This document shows, piece after piece, positions 1 through 10,449 of a stretch of DNA of 64,000 nucleotides. The notes beneath the pieces are model-generated. The model saw only the letters and a program-made list of their open reading frames with translations, had not been told where the DNA came from and did not search any database. The stretch's first letter is position 1. The number at the start of each line of letters is the position of its first letter. The stretch comes from Sordariomycetes sp. S80-01Y (taxonomy: Eukaryota > Ascomycota > Sordariomycetes): contig JAXQJY010000026.1 in NCBI GenBank assembly GCA_037042185.1, forward strand, positions 1,984,001 to 2,048,000, written 5' to 3'. Made by a program: the position numbers and the translations under genes.

Positions 1-2523
1 CTGCCACGATGCACCGCACTCCGGAAAGACGGCTCAGATTGCCCCCAGGTGCGCCCACCGCAGCACGACCTCTGCTCCAGGCATTATTCTGAGAAGAAGG
101 GACTCTACGCCAATTACAAACGAGCCCAGGCCAACTACGAGGCTCGTAGAGACCCGACAAGCGAGCGCAGCATCAATGAGATGAAAGACGTGGTCCAACT
201 GGGAGAGAGGGTTGTGGCTCTGAGGGATGATGTCAATCGTCGCTTCTTCAGTAAAGGGACAGAAAACAACAGGAGCCATATACAGCAGATCTTGAAGATC
301 AAAAAAGAAGTTGAAGTCCTGAAATCCCGGGTCGCCTCCCGAGAACGCTCATCAGCGGATCATTCCATCGTCGAGGAAAAGACGTCGGAGGCCACAGCAG
401 GCAACATTGAGCGTCAGACCCTCGTTTACAAGTCTCTGCTCTCCCCTGATGTTCCAGTTTCGGAACTCAATCACCTCCCAAGAGACCATCCTGTCGTGGA
501 AATGAGGGAGATCGCGGATCGCATCCGAGACGGCTATGTGGACAGAATTTACAAGATATTTCCATCCCTGAACGACTCCACGAAATTGATCCATGATCCA
601 GAGCTAGGGCACGAGAGAGAGCCTCACAAAGGCGATCTAGTTATTCGAAACGCCTTCCGAGAATTCTTAGTGTGGACAGGAGACACAGAAATTCTCTCAA
701 GAGCAAGCGAGACGGAGACAATTGATACGTTCCTCCGACACTCCTCGACGGAGCTTGAAACCTTCATCAAGTTTTTGGAGACTCTGAAAGAGATGAGAGC
801 CGATACCTCTCACTTCATCAGGGATGCGATTTGTGACTCTCTCCTGCCTCAGGATGCGCCTTGCATCGCCTTGTTGGGTGGCAGAGTCGCATCTAAGTCC
901 CCTGATCGAAAATTGGGCGTTGATGGATGGGATACACTATACCAATACTTTTACCAAGACGACGCATGGCTTTATCTTGAACAATACAGTGTCGGTTTCG
1001 AAGATTTACTACTGGTCAAGCAGCTCTCCGCACTACACAGATACGGCCTTCCGGACAGCAACGATTTGTCCTGGCTACATCCAGAAGATGATGTATCTCA
1101 GGAATTCCAGGAGACTTTGTTTTTTGGCTTCGTGGTCCAGACCAAGGGCTTCTGTGATCCAAAGATGCGATTCACTTATGCGGCGGACGGAACAGTAGAG
1201 GAGAGAGAGTCGCGAGACTACGTGGCCGGACGTATGAGCAAGAACGACCCCCTGGCAAAGAAGCTCGTTGATGAGCTTGCGTCAAGGGTTGTTCGATTCT
1301 TGCTCATAGTTTATGACCGAGAGACAGGAGAGCTTATTTCCCGCACTGATGACGTGGAGAATGAATGGATCTGCCGTACTCGGACGGCATGCAATCAGGA
1401 TCAGCTGGCAGATGCGGCCTGGGAGATGAAATGGTCTGTCAAGAACATCCTTGCCGACCTTAATATTCTTCAGTCATTTCGTGACCGGATGATGGGGAAA
1501 GACTACTACGAATTCGTCATTATCAACAGAATGGATAGGCCGCGGTTCGACGTGGTCGAAGGTGTGACTGATGCTTTGATGCAGCACTCGGGGACTTCAT
1601 GTGTTCGAGACGCCATGGTTCACTGCATCCGGCGCATCTTACCGTCTGGCGAGCAAGATGAAATGATAGAGGCAATACTCGATGGTGCCCCTAGTGCGGC
1701 AGCACAGTCTGCGGATGCTCCCCGCTCTGATTACGAGGGCAGTCGAGTCCGGGCATGGGATATCCAGGAAAATCACCCTAGTATTCTGGGAAACCGAACT
1801 CACAGATTCGGTTGGAGTCTCGGGGAGATCAACGTTCTGTCAAGAATCCTTTCCAGTATGGAGGCTGCCGGTGTGATATCTCGAGCAACTAAATTTGAAA
1901 ACCCTCAGGCCGTACCAAAGCTTCTAACAGCCATGGACGGACACCTGGACCTATACTTCGACTATTCGCCTCTTTTCGGGACTAGGGAAGAATTTGATGC
2001 CCGGCGACGCGACATCAGCAGAGGCCCCGTGTCTTCTAACGCAACATTGCGTCTCGACGGACACGGCCTGCGCCGGTTTGTCGACGACTTCAAGATGACC
2101 AACCCAGCCGCTGTGTTTGCGAAGGGCACGATCCATTCATACTACAACGCGTGGCCTTTCCCAAAAATGGCCGAGATTCAAATGCTGGAGAAATTGAACT
2201 TCTGCACGCCACACGGTCATCTATACAATTGGAACCATTTGCCGTTCGATTTCCCTTTTTCGTTCGAAACGTGGCAGTTCTTACTCCATTGCAAAATCAA
2301 TAGCAAGCTGCCCTTCGTTCGGGCCACGCAGACTACTTTTGTAATCTGTGCTGAGACTGCGGCCCAGGCGCAAAACAACGCGGAAAGGCTCCTGGCGGTT
2401 GCAGACAAGCTGGGTTGGAAGCTGTCGTTCCCTGCGGCTCATCGCTGGACTGGTGAGCCTGGCTCGCTTGACATTGAAGTCCTCTGGAGGGGTATTCCGC
2501 CGCTCTGTGCACATTCAATATGA
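1..2523 (+). CDS. Uncharacterised fungal protein, 5' end outside window
   Basis: An open frame enters from the left edge and ends at TGA 2521-2523, giving about 840 visible residues. The first possible alternative codon (GTG at 49) is not a credible eukaryotic start, and the frame is open through position 1, so the true start lies upstream. The edge segment reads CTALRKDGSDC and then, ten residues later, CSRH: a C-x9-C-x10-C-x2-H pattern that looks zinc-chelating. It is followed by a basic, helical, Lys/Arg/Glu-rich stretch of about 70 residues and then a long globular part without a domain I recognise. No intron is needed in the visible part. I do not know its function; the Cys/His motif suggests nucleic-acid or protein binding, but that is inference. 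Confidence 0.75.
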   Translation: MPRCTALRKDGSDCPQVRPPQHDLCSRHYSEKKGLYANYKRAQANYEARRDPTSERSINEMKDVVQLGERVVALRDDVNRRFFSKGTENNRSHIQQILKIKKEVEVLKSRVASRERSSADHSIVEEKTSEATAGNIERQTLVYKSLLSPDVPVSELNHLPRDHPVVEMREIADRIRDGYVDRIYKIFPSLNDSTKLIHDPELGHEREPHKGDLVIRNAFREFLVWTGDTEILSRASETETIDTFLRHSSTELETFIKFLETLKEMRADTSHFIRDAICDSLLPQDAPCIALLGGRVASKSPDRKLGVDGWDTLYQYFYQDDAWLYLEQYSVGFEDLLLVKQLSALHRYGLPDSNDLSWLHPEDDVSQEFQETLFFGFVVQTKGFCDPKMRFTYAADGTVEERESRDYVAGRMSKNDPLAKKLVDELASRVVRFLLIVYDRETGELISRTDDVENEWICRTRTACNQDQLADAAWEMKWSVKNILADLNILQSFRDRMMGKDYYEFVIINRMDRPRFDVVEGVTDALMQHSGTSCVRDAMVHCIRRILPSGEQDEMIEAILDGAPSAAAQSADAPRSDYEGSRVRAWDIQENHPSILGNRTHRFGWSLGEINVLSRILSSMEAAGVISRATKFENPQAVPKLLTAMDGHLDLYFDYSPLFGTREEFDARRRDISRGPVSSNATLRLDGHGLRRFVDDFKMTNPAAVFAKGTIHSYYNAWPFPKMAEIQMLEKLNFCTPHGHLYNWNHLPFDFPFSFETWQFLLHCKINSKLPFVRATQTTFVICAETAAQAQNNAERLLAVADKLGWKLSFPAAHRWTGEPGSLDIEVLWRGIPPLCAHSI

Positions 2524-3519
2524 CCGCTTTGAGGGTTTCAGCTGACGGGACTTCTCGACTTCTTTTCCAACGTACGATGACAGCAACGCGGCCTGTTTAC
2601 GTATTACTACAAGTTTCATAAGATTGAGATCTGGGCATGTGCTCTATGCTTTTGAGTCTCAGAGGGTGTTTAGTTTGATAGCTCTTGCCAGGAACGTACA
2701 CTGAACGTCTCTTTGTCCATTTAGAACGGGTGCTTCACGTCCGGAGGAAGAGCCTATGAGGGGAAGCCAAATCTGAGCACCACTCTATTGTCTCGGGTAG
2801 CGATTCTAAGCATGCCCTTCTCCGAGCGCTCTCATGGTCTCACAACCCACCACGCCGCCTTACGCTCGAACAAACCTGGCTCAGTAATTATGTTACTCAT
2901 TTCCGCCTTTTTCAATAGTACAGTAAAATCGTTTAGACGTCGACGGTGGCATTGGTTCTGCCTGTTGCGCTCTCCCCGAGCGGCATTCTATCTGAGCGCT
3001 ATAACCAGCTTTGTACTCCCTCTGACGAGGCGGTGCCCCTGTCCCCATCTCGCGACTTCTATTCGGCGCAATCGAGTAATATGACTCCAGCTGTGCTTGT
3101 TCTACCATCGTTTCCGAAGACGCGACGACGAGACGCTATGTTTTTGCCACCTTCATGCTTTGGTAGCACAAATGCAGCGCATACTCAGCTCTTCCCGGCG
3201 GCTCGCAGATGGGGGTGCACAAGATTGGAAAGAAGAGCCATGTTCAACCGGGTAGACGGTGCTGAACTAAAAACGAGCTGCCAAATCTGGAGATGCTCGT
3301 AGAGGTGAGGGTATCCGGAGGGCACGCACCTGCCGGTGCACATAGTAAGTGATACAGCAAGTGACTTCGTAGTCGCTGTACCAGAGGCAAGTTGTCCCAC
3401 CAGTTGTCGACGAGGCTGTCAGTCATGGACAGCCCTAGACGACGTAGACAGGTGCCGGTTCGGGTTGAGCAGAACTTCGGAGTCAAGGAGCCGAGAATGA
3501 TCATGCTTCAGAAGAGTCT
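2524..3519. other. Convergent intergenic region, no gene seen
   Basis: About 1 kb between the 3' ends of the left-edge gene and dapB. Short open frames exist on both strands, but none has a good start, conserved sequence or splice structure. It presumably holds the two 3' UTRs. Confidence 0.5.
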
Positions 3520-6301
3520 TCACAGTTTCATTCCATTCGGCTTGGGGTTGTTGATGGTCAGCCACTCGCCATTGAAAGCATTGACAAGCCAGTTCTCGAT
3601 TTCTGCAGTCTGTCAGCGCTCGTCCTCCCCGTGATAAGGGCAACTCACTGTCAAAGACAATCTTGTTCGCGTGGTGGAAGTAGATGCCATGGTCGCTGTC
3701 CGGGAAGACATGCACATCGTAGTTCTCGACCTCGGCCTGGTCCAGCTCGTCCAGCAAGATCAAGCTGTTCTGGAAATGCACATTGTCATCCGCCACGCCG
3801 TGCATCAGCAGGAAGCGGACGCTCTCGCTCAAAGCCGTGGCGTTGTGCACGCTCGACTCGATGTACCCTCCCTCGTTGTCGTCGGGCAGGCGCATGTATC
3901 GCTCTGCGTAGACGCTGTCGTAGAGACGCCAGTCTGTGACGGGCGCAACCGCAACGCCGTAGCTGTAGGTCTGTCCGGCGTCGACTTCGAGTGTCTTGAG
4001 CGTTGTGAAGCCGCCGTACGACCAGCCCCAGATGGCCAGGCGAGATTCGTCAATGTACGATTCCTTGGCGAACTGCTGGGCAGCAGCGATGTGGTCCGTC
4101 GCTTCAAGCACGCCGAGCTTGTCGCGCACGCAAACGCGGTGCTTTCGGCCTTTGAAGCCTGTGCCTCGAGGGTCCACCGTGATGACGATGTAGCCGAGCG
4201 TGGACGCGACGTACGACTCGAAGTTCACGGCGAACTTCTTGTCCACCTGCTGGGATCCCGGCCCAGAGTACTGCTGGAACAGCACCGGGTACTGCTTCGA
4301 GGGGTTGAAGTGCGGCGGACGGCGTTCCATGTACTCGACTTGGACGTCGTCCGACAGGTCGAGCGTGCCGAACTTGAGGATCGGCAAGGCGTGCTTGCGG
4401 GCCTTCTCGGCCAGCTCCGAATTCTCCTCGATGACGCGCTCGTAGGCGTCCCCTTTTAGCGACGGAGTCGACACCACGCGCTGAGAAGGGATCTTGGGTC
4501 CCTTGTAGGAAAGCAACGCGTAGCCAGCACCTGTGGAAAAAGAGGCGTCGTAGTAGGCCTCAGTATCACCGTCGGCGAGCGCTTCAGGCTCCGAGTCGCC
4601 GAGCAGCGACACCGAGTAGATGTGCCGTTGTCCAGGCGCTCGTTTCGCAGCCTTGAAGTAGACGAGGTTGTTCTTGGGGTCGACGGCTGACGGGGCATCC
4701 TCGACCTCCCACTCGCCAGATGTCAACATGATGGGCGTGCCGTTGTCCAGAGGCGTGAAGAATGCGAGGTGGTCATAGCCATCGTGGATGACAGAGTCGA
4801 CGTAGCCGTCATCTGGGCGCCCGTTGGCCGGGTCTTTCGGGACAAAGGTCAGGTCGTGAGATATCTCGAACCAGCCTCCGTCCTCCGAGCCGACGTCGCG
4901 CGATCGAACTGTGCGAGCCTTGCGCTTGGATATGTCGACGTGGATGACCTTGAGGATGTCGCTGACGCGGTTGGTCTGCTTGATGAGAACCTTGTCGGCG
5001 CCCGCCCACCCGAGGTAGTTGACAATTCGATCATCCGCCGGGAACTGGTCGTCGGCATCCACGCTGAACACCTCCTCCGTCTCCAGGTCGTAGAAGCGGA
5101 CGTCCACGACGGGGTTGTGAGCGCCGGCTTTGGGATACTTGATCAGCCTCGTCTCGGGGTAGCGCTCCTCGCCCTCAGCAGGTTCGGTGCCGCTCGGTCG
5201 AGACAGGAAATACTGGACGGGGTATTCGGGGACGCCTGTCTCGTTGGTGCGCAGGAAGGCCAGGTGCTTGCCGTCGGACGACCACCAGGTAGCCTCGCGG
5301 CCCTGCAGGACTTCCTCCTCGTAGACCCAGTCGGGCACGCCGTTGAAGTACTCGGCACCGCCGTTGCGGGTGACCTGGGTGATCTTCTGCTTCGAGTCTC
5401 CGTCCAGCTTCCGGATGTAGAGGTTGTTGTCGTCGCGGGTGTAGGCGATGGCGTTGCTCTGCGGACTCCACTGCGCAAGCTGGATGCGCGCGCCCGCGTC
5501 AAGAGGCACCAGAGGCTCCACGTTCTGCGTCGAGACTTCGAGGATGTAGTAGGTAGCCGTAAAGGAGTGTCGCCAGTTCTTTTCGCGGGCAACGCCTATC
5601 AGGACCTTGGTGAGGTCGGGGCTCGGCTTGGTGTACTGGGGGGAGAAGCTCTGGTCGTTGAAGGTGAAGCGCGAGTCTTTCATCAACGTGCGCGATTCTC
5701 GAGCATCGCCCTCCGAGTCGTCTGCGGCACGAACGTCTTCGACGACAAGGTAGTCCTTCCCGCTCGCGCCCTCCTCCAGCAGCAGGCCATCGGTCTTGTC
5801 CTCGGGGTCCGCGATCCAGCTGATGCTATGCGACTTGGCAGACCAGTACCCTCCCTGCACCTGGTCCATGGTGATGCTCTTGCCGGATCCGCGCGAGCTG
5901 GCGTCCGGGTCGTGGTCGGAGTCGCTCAGGTGCTTGTACGAGCCCGAGGCCACAAAGACCGCCAGCGAAGCGAACCAGCCCAGCACGAATACAACACCTG
6001 CGATCATCAAGATGCGGCGGAACTTCTTGTCCATGGGCTGTCGACGAGCTGCCGGGGCGCCATCTTCTCGAGCTCCTTGGGTTCCACCGAGGAAAGGTCC
6101 CGTCTCGAGATCCTGCGATTCCTCCTTGAGAGGATCCTCGTCGTCGAGGTCGGCATAGGCGGCGCCATCGTGCTTCTCCGTCTTGAGGAAGCCCTTCTCG
6201 GTCTGTTCGTGGATGCGGTCGAAGACAAGGCTGGTGGTCGAGACGCTGGAGAGCGATGCGCGCGGAGTGGCCTCGCGGTCTTCTTGGTGCTCGGGAGCCA
6301 T
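3520..6301 (-). CDS. dapB: Vacuolar dipeptidyl aminopeptidase DapB (S9B)
   Basis: Two exons, complement(3520-3602, 3649-6301), 911 residues. The 46-nt intron (3603-3648) has a GTGAGT donor and CTGCAG acceptor; splicing it restores the conserved tail [18 protein letters not shown], which the unspliced frame loses. Type II membrane topology: cytosolic N-terminus of about 95 residues, one membrane span at about 97-117, then a lumenal beta-propeller and an alpha/beta hydrolase domain. The catalytic Ser lies in GWSYGG, Asp in [10 protein letters not shown] and His in [10 protein letters not shown], the S9B DPP-IV triad. Known family role: removal of X-Pro or X-Ala dipeptides from N-termini in the vacuole, as in Aspergillus DapB and yeast Dap2. 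ATG at 6299-6301 is the first in frame. Confidence 0.95.
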
Positions 6302-6787
6302 AGTCGCGGCTTCGTCGATTGGTGGGTGCGAGGCGATTCAGATTGATTACGACGGACCGTAGCTGTGCATAATGAGCGAAGATCGTCGACAGAGGCGATC
6401 AGGACGAGGTCGGGGGTGATGAAGAGTCTATTGAGGTTCTGTCAATAGGTGGTTGCTGAGCACAGACGCGATCCCGGAGGTGACGTGACGCAGGGGCGCA
6501 GCTTATCGGTCGCGCCTACCCTGAACTCTGATATCCTTCGCGTCTTGAGACCATCCATCGTCCGCAAGTCGTAATGATTCCTAGAGAATCTTATATGGGA
6601 TGTTCCATTAGCGATTAATTGTTACTTGTATTCCTTGTCATCCTCGTGTGATTTTGATGGAGCCGTAAGGGCACCAAAATCACGGGTGTCAGCGGGTGGC
6701 ACAGCAGCGCGTGTTAAGCTCAAACCAATTCATCTTTGATCCGAACCTTACCCACCGTCCAAGAGTGCGATACTGCCCAAAGCAATC
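6302..6787. promoter_or_regulatory. Divergent promoter region, dapB / hypothetical gene
   Basis: 486 bp between two divergent starts. It contains a perfect 9-bp inverted repeat, GTGATTTTG at 6648-6656 and CAAAATCAC at 6675-6683, about 105-140 bp before the rightward ATG. No clear TATA box was seen. Confidence 0.4.
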
Positions 6788-7660
6788 ATGGCTTCTGAAA
6801 GCGACGCAAAGAATCACACCGAGGCTGCGGTTGTGACTGCCCTCGGCGAGTACAAGCGCCGCGTCTCTCGACACAACCTCGTCGCTGTCCGGCGATTTGT
6901 GGACTATGCTTCCAACTCCCCAGTGCCTGCGGATCTGCTAGAAGATCTCGAGACAGCAGAGGACGGTGGCTTGCAAGAGATCAAAGACGTTCGCTTGAAC
7001 TGGTGTCTATACCACCTCTTGTTTAGTGATGATGCGCCGTCCATGATACGCAGACCAGTCGACATCATCACATACTGGGATATATTCGCAGAGAAGACGG
7101 GGCTTAATGGCGCTGCAATCATGGGGACCCCAGAGAAGCGCATTCAACGTCGGGAGGATGTGCTCCGTGGCTTGCAAGACGGCTTGCAACAGGTGGGCGG
7201 CCGGGCAGCCAACCTGGACATCCCAGCGGACTTTGCCATTATGATGAAGCATGCCGATACACTCGAGGGGCACGGATGGGCGAGCCAGAAGACTTTTGAA
7301 AGCTGTGTATTCTTCAAAGGGTTCAGCGGCTACGATAAAGCCAAGGCGAGCGTCTACGCCGGAGAAAATCTCAAGGGGAGCCCAGCGTTCGCTTGGGGTT
7401 ACGGTACTCATCCCGAATATGACGAGTTCAAGGACGCAGTAGCTGGTATCGAAACGGGCCACGTGATAGAAGGAGCCTGTTTTCTAATATATGGCCGGAG
7501 GATGAACCACTGGGAGTACAATTGGTCGTACTATGTCAACCTAGGGCAGTCTGGCCCCAAGGCGTTCGGCAGTCTCGTTGAGTTCTTGGAATGGTATCAG
7601 GAAATCAACATAGCGGATGAGAGGGCCATCGAGAACGAGTTAGCTGGGCTGTGGGAGTAG
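6788..7660 (+). CDS. Hypothetical protein, possible SUKH/SMI1-like fold
   Basis: Single-exon frame of 290 residues with a good start context (CAATCATGG). No signal peptide or membrane span. The central part NLDIPADFAIMMKHADTLEG and the tail FGSLVEFLEWYQE, with a Trp/Tyr-rich strand region between (WEYNWSYYVNLG), loosely follow the SMI1/KNR4 (SUKH) layout: an LP-x-D-F-like motif after a helix and a terminal F-x-S-F-x-E-F-L helix. That resemblance is pattern-level inference only. Codon use and length support a real gene. Neighbours give no functional hint: dapB diverges from it and the YbjQ-like gene follows in the same orientation after about 740 bp. Confidence 0.7.
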   Translation: MASESDAKNHTEAAVVTALGEYKRRVSRHNLVAVRRFVDYASNSPVPADLLEDLETAEDGGLQEIKDVRLNWCLYHLLFSDDAPSMIRRPVDIITYWDIFAEKTGLNGAAIMGTPEKRIQRREDVLRGLQDGLQQVGGRAANLDIPADFAIMMKHADTLEGHGWASQKTFESCVFFKGFSGYDKAKASVYAGENLKGSPAFAWGYGTHPEYDEFKDAVAGIETGHVIEGACFLIYGRRMNHWEYNWSYYVNLGQSGPKAFGSLVEFLEWYQEINIADERAIENELAGLWE

Positions 7661-8402
7661 CTGTGAGCGCCGGAGATCGATGAGCCTAGTGTAACAGATT
7701 GTTCTCAATTCGGCAATCATTAGAGTTGCGGTCCATGTGCCGGTCTCGGCACGATGTTCCCGGGCCAGCTGCACCCTGCAGAGCCCAGCCATTGCTCGCC
7801 CAAAACGGTAAACGAAGGTGGTTTTTTCGTTGCCTGAACGAGCCGCTGATGCGATTCCAGCAAATCGAGGAGAGGGCTGGGCCGGTCGATCGAAGCCACG
7901 GAGATCCGTTGCCTTGCTGCCTGATGCCGCAAGACGGGGCGTAACGGAAGCATGTATCGTGCTCATGAGCTGCGACTGTCATATAAGCCATTCGGTCGAT
8001 GATTGAAGCAGTGGAGCGGTGGGTTGGCTCAATGGGGCTGAGGCTAGTCTGCACGCCGCCGTTGACAGTCGCCATCAGCTTCGGGCAGCTGAGCCACCGT
8101 CGCCGCCGGGCATCGTTCTCGCATTCCGTATACGACAAATACGGCGCCAGCACCCCTACCCGTTGGTCGAGCGGCAGAGACGGCAGTCGAGCAGTGTAAG
8201 ACAGGCGACGTGAGTTCGAGCGACGCTTGATGCAATGATTTACGCAATGGCTATATAAGGTTCAGCTGCTCCGGTCGATGGTTCGCGATGCAATTGATTC
8301 ATCTCATCAGTCCACAAAGACCACGAACAACGCTGCTCGCTGATTCGCACGCCGACTTACACCAGCCAAATCGTATCCACCAGCGCCTGAGACATCACCA
8401 AA
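7661..8402. other. Intergenic region upstream of the YbjQ-like gene
   Basis: Contains a TATATAA box at 8252-8258. A minus-strand open frame (7686-8153) begins only with GTG and shows no conserved sequence, so it is not called. A tRNA-like patch at about 8164-8225 does not fold as a tRNA. Confidence 0.4.
8252..8258 (+). promoter_or_regulatory. TATA box, YbjQ-like gene
   Basis: TATATAA lies 145 bp before the ATG at 8403, a plausible position for a fungal core promoter with a 100-nt 5' UTR. Confidence 0.4.
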
Positions 8403-8901
8403 ATGGGTTGGGGCTCGAGCAGCACCAAGGACAAGGAGCCCCAAGAGGTGGCTGACGTTCCTCCGCAGGTCTCCGATCTTCACTGCGTGAGTATCCCGAC
8501 TTTCGACGCGCGCCCTGCTGACGTCCTAGTTCACCGAGACCGAGGGCATCGTGACCACCACCATGATGGATCTCCCCGGCTACCGCATCGTCAAGGTCCT
8601 CGGCGCCGTCTACGGGCTGACGGTGCGTTCCCGCAACATCGCGGCCGGCCTCGGCATGGTCATAAAGTCCATGGCCGGCGGCGAGCTGCGCTGGTTCACG
8701 TCTATGCTCTACAGCTGCCGGAACGATTCGCTGAGCCGGTGCATTGCCGAGACCAAGAACAGGGGCGGAAACGCCATCATCTGCCTGAGATTCGATGCGG
8801 CGGACCTGGGAGGATTCGCGCAGACTTGTGCGTACGGAACGGCGTGTGTGGTAGAGAAGGTGGAAGCAGAGCCGGCTGTGGCGACGCAGCTGCAGGCCTA
8901 A
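8403..8901 (+). CDS. YbjQ/UPF0145 (DUF74) family protein
   Basis: Exons 8403-8486 and 8530-8901, 151 residues; the 43-nt intron has GTGAGT, a GCTGAC branch site and TAG. The second exon carries almost the whole family domain: a GIVTTT opening strand, PGYRIVKVLGAVYGLTVRSR, the helix ending in SMAGGE, then RGGNAIICLRFD and a closing strand YGTACVVEKV. YbjQ proteins are small, mostly prokaryotic, assemble as beta-rich oligomers, and are of uncertain function (a heavy-metal link has been proposed by annotation only). The first 28 residues are a polar, low-complexity, fungus-specific addition encoded by exon 1. The N-terminus MGWGSS resembles a myristoylation site, but Trp at position 3 argues against it. 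Confidence 0.88.
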
Positions 8902-10449
8902 CGAGCGGATCCTTGAGCTGCTGAACGCACGTCGCATGTTGATACCCCGTTTTCTTTGTATTGAATAAATTAAGCACCTTTGCTAGACGAAAAATGGCAA
9001 TTGGAAAGCAACCGTGACTTCAGAAATCTGCAAGGATGTATGACAGGCTTAGGTCTTTCCTGGCTGCGATCAGGGGTGTCACGTGCAACGACACCAAACG
9101 CGTCGGGAGGACCTTCTCTTGACATCATCCCCTCCCCTACCAATTCTATTCATACTGAACATCACCAACTTCGTCATTCTACATCGGGATGAACTCCATC
9201 ACAGCGTCAAAATGGATCGAACTCATCGAATGAGCGAGCCTTCAGGGTGGCCATGCGACGGCGCCACCCGCTTGCCTGCAGCGCCGACATCGTCAACGGA
9301 TGGTAAGCCGGCTGCTGTCAACGCGACCCATCTTGACAGCGTGACTCACGAGGAAGATCTACCCGCAGCAGAAATCACTCTTCACCGCATCGCGGGGAGG
9401 TCGGTGCGCTGGCCAGTCGCCTTGCATGGTCGGTCTGCCTCTGATCGCCTCGCCGAGGACGACGCTGCTCAATCCGCCGCAACGCTCCTCGCAGAGCCGC
9501 ACGCATGCAAAGAATTTTCTTCATGCTGCCCGACTCTGCACGCAAGGGAGCGATGCATCTGGCTTCCACGGGCTTGGATCCCCCCACCGACATGACTGAC
9601 ACGTCGTCGTTGCAACCAAGCCTCCCCGCACCAACACCTCGTTACACCCTTGGCCCCCAACTGGCGAAGACAAGGCTGTGCTGCTGAGCCACGCCCTCGA
9701 TGAAGATGTAGCGGCATCCAATGGCCAGGGTTCGAACCGCACACAAGATGTGGTTGGGCATCAAAGACCCGGGCATCTGGTGCACTTTGTCAGTGATACG
9801 CCGACCTCCAACCCTACACCGCTCTCCGCCTTCACCGGTTGAGTCCAGTCTGGCAGAGATGGGATGGGATGGAGTGCTGTCCAAAGACGCTGTCCGCGAC
9901 CTTATTGACCACGGCCACCGCGAGTTCGACTGGATACCCTCCCTCCCCCTGGGCAGCATTGCATCGAACCCAGTCTGCTTGTCCATCCATGCGTGTCGCA
10001 GTCGCCAGAGGACTATCCGAAATGCCAAGATTCAGATTTAAGGCCATCTTTGAGGGTGTGCCGGGGATGCTGCATGTGGTCGCCTCTTCATCTGGTTCGC
10101 CTGCCGATGCCTGACGAGCACCACCGCACCCCTCGCAATCTCCCGACTCATCTGTGGCTTGGGTTTAAATGGGACTTTGGCCTCATGAACTTTCTTTCAG
10201 AGTCCATACCGTCTATCCCGCAAATCATTTCACCGGCGCTCAGGTACTGTTTGTGTGTGGCTCTGCTAATGTATCCGCACGGCTGGATGACGCTCGGTGA
10301 CACCTGACTGCACAGCCGCCTATCTTCATCACTACTACTCTCAGCCTTCTTGCACTTCGGTATCGCGGTTGTTATAAGAACAGATACTCGAATGAGAGCC
10401 TGGCTCTGATTTTTCTGCACGCAGAAGTCGCCCTGTCGCACTCTCAAAC
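8902..10449. other. Intergenic, with possible unresolved small gene
   Basis: 1.5 kb before the Zn2Cys6 gene. Three plus-strand segments between 9212 and 9842 read like coding sequence in three different frames (see next entry); outside them I see no gene. Promoter elements of the downstream regulator are presumably here. Confidence 0.4.
9212..9842 (+). CDS. Possible small multi-exon gene, model not resolved
   Basis: Frame 2 from ATG 9212 gives an acidic, Ala/Thr-rich segment (LDSVTHEEDLPAAEITLHR). Frame 1 around 9560-9650 gives LDPPTDMTDTSSLQPSLPAP. Frame 3 from about 9621 to TGA 9840-9842 gives GEDKAVLLSHALDEDVAA and VHFVSDTPTSNPTPLSAF. The switching frames suggest exons, but no donor/acceptor set joins them cleanly: GTAAGC at 9303 and GTGACT at 9341 are candidate donors, and CCAAG at 9620 is a candidate acceptor preceded by CTGAC. 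No homology recognised. It may equally be non-coding. Confidence 0.25.

Noticed and set aside
7686-8153. 155-codon minus-strand frame
   Set aside because: GTG start, no homology, and it overlaps the likely promoter of the YbjQ-like gene.
8155-8230. tRNA-like patch (D-arm-like GTC-GAGCGGCAGA-GAC and a GTTCGAG loop)
   Set aside because: No anticodon stem, T-stem or acceptor stem pairs; at most a chance match.
9725-9745. GGTTCGAACC resembling a tRNA B box
   Set aside because: No flanking stems; it lies in a frame that itself reads as possible coding sequence.
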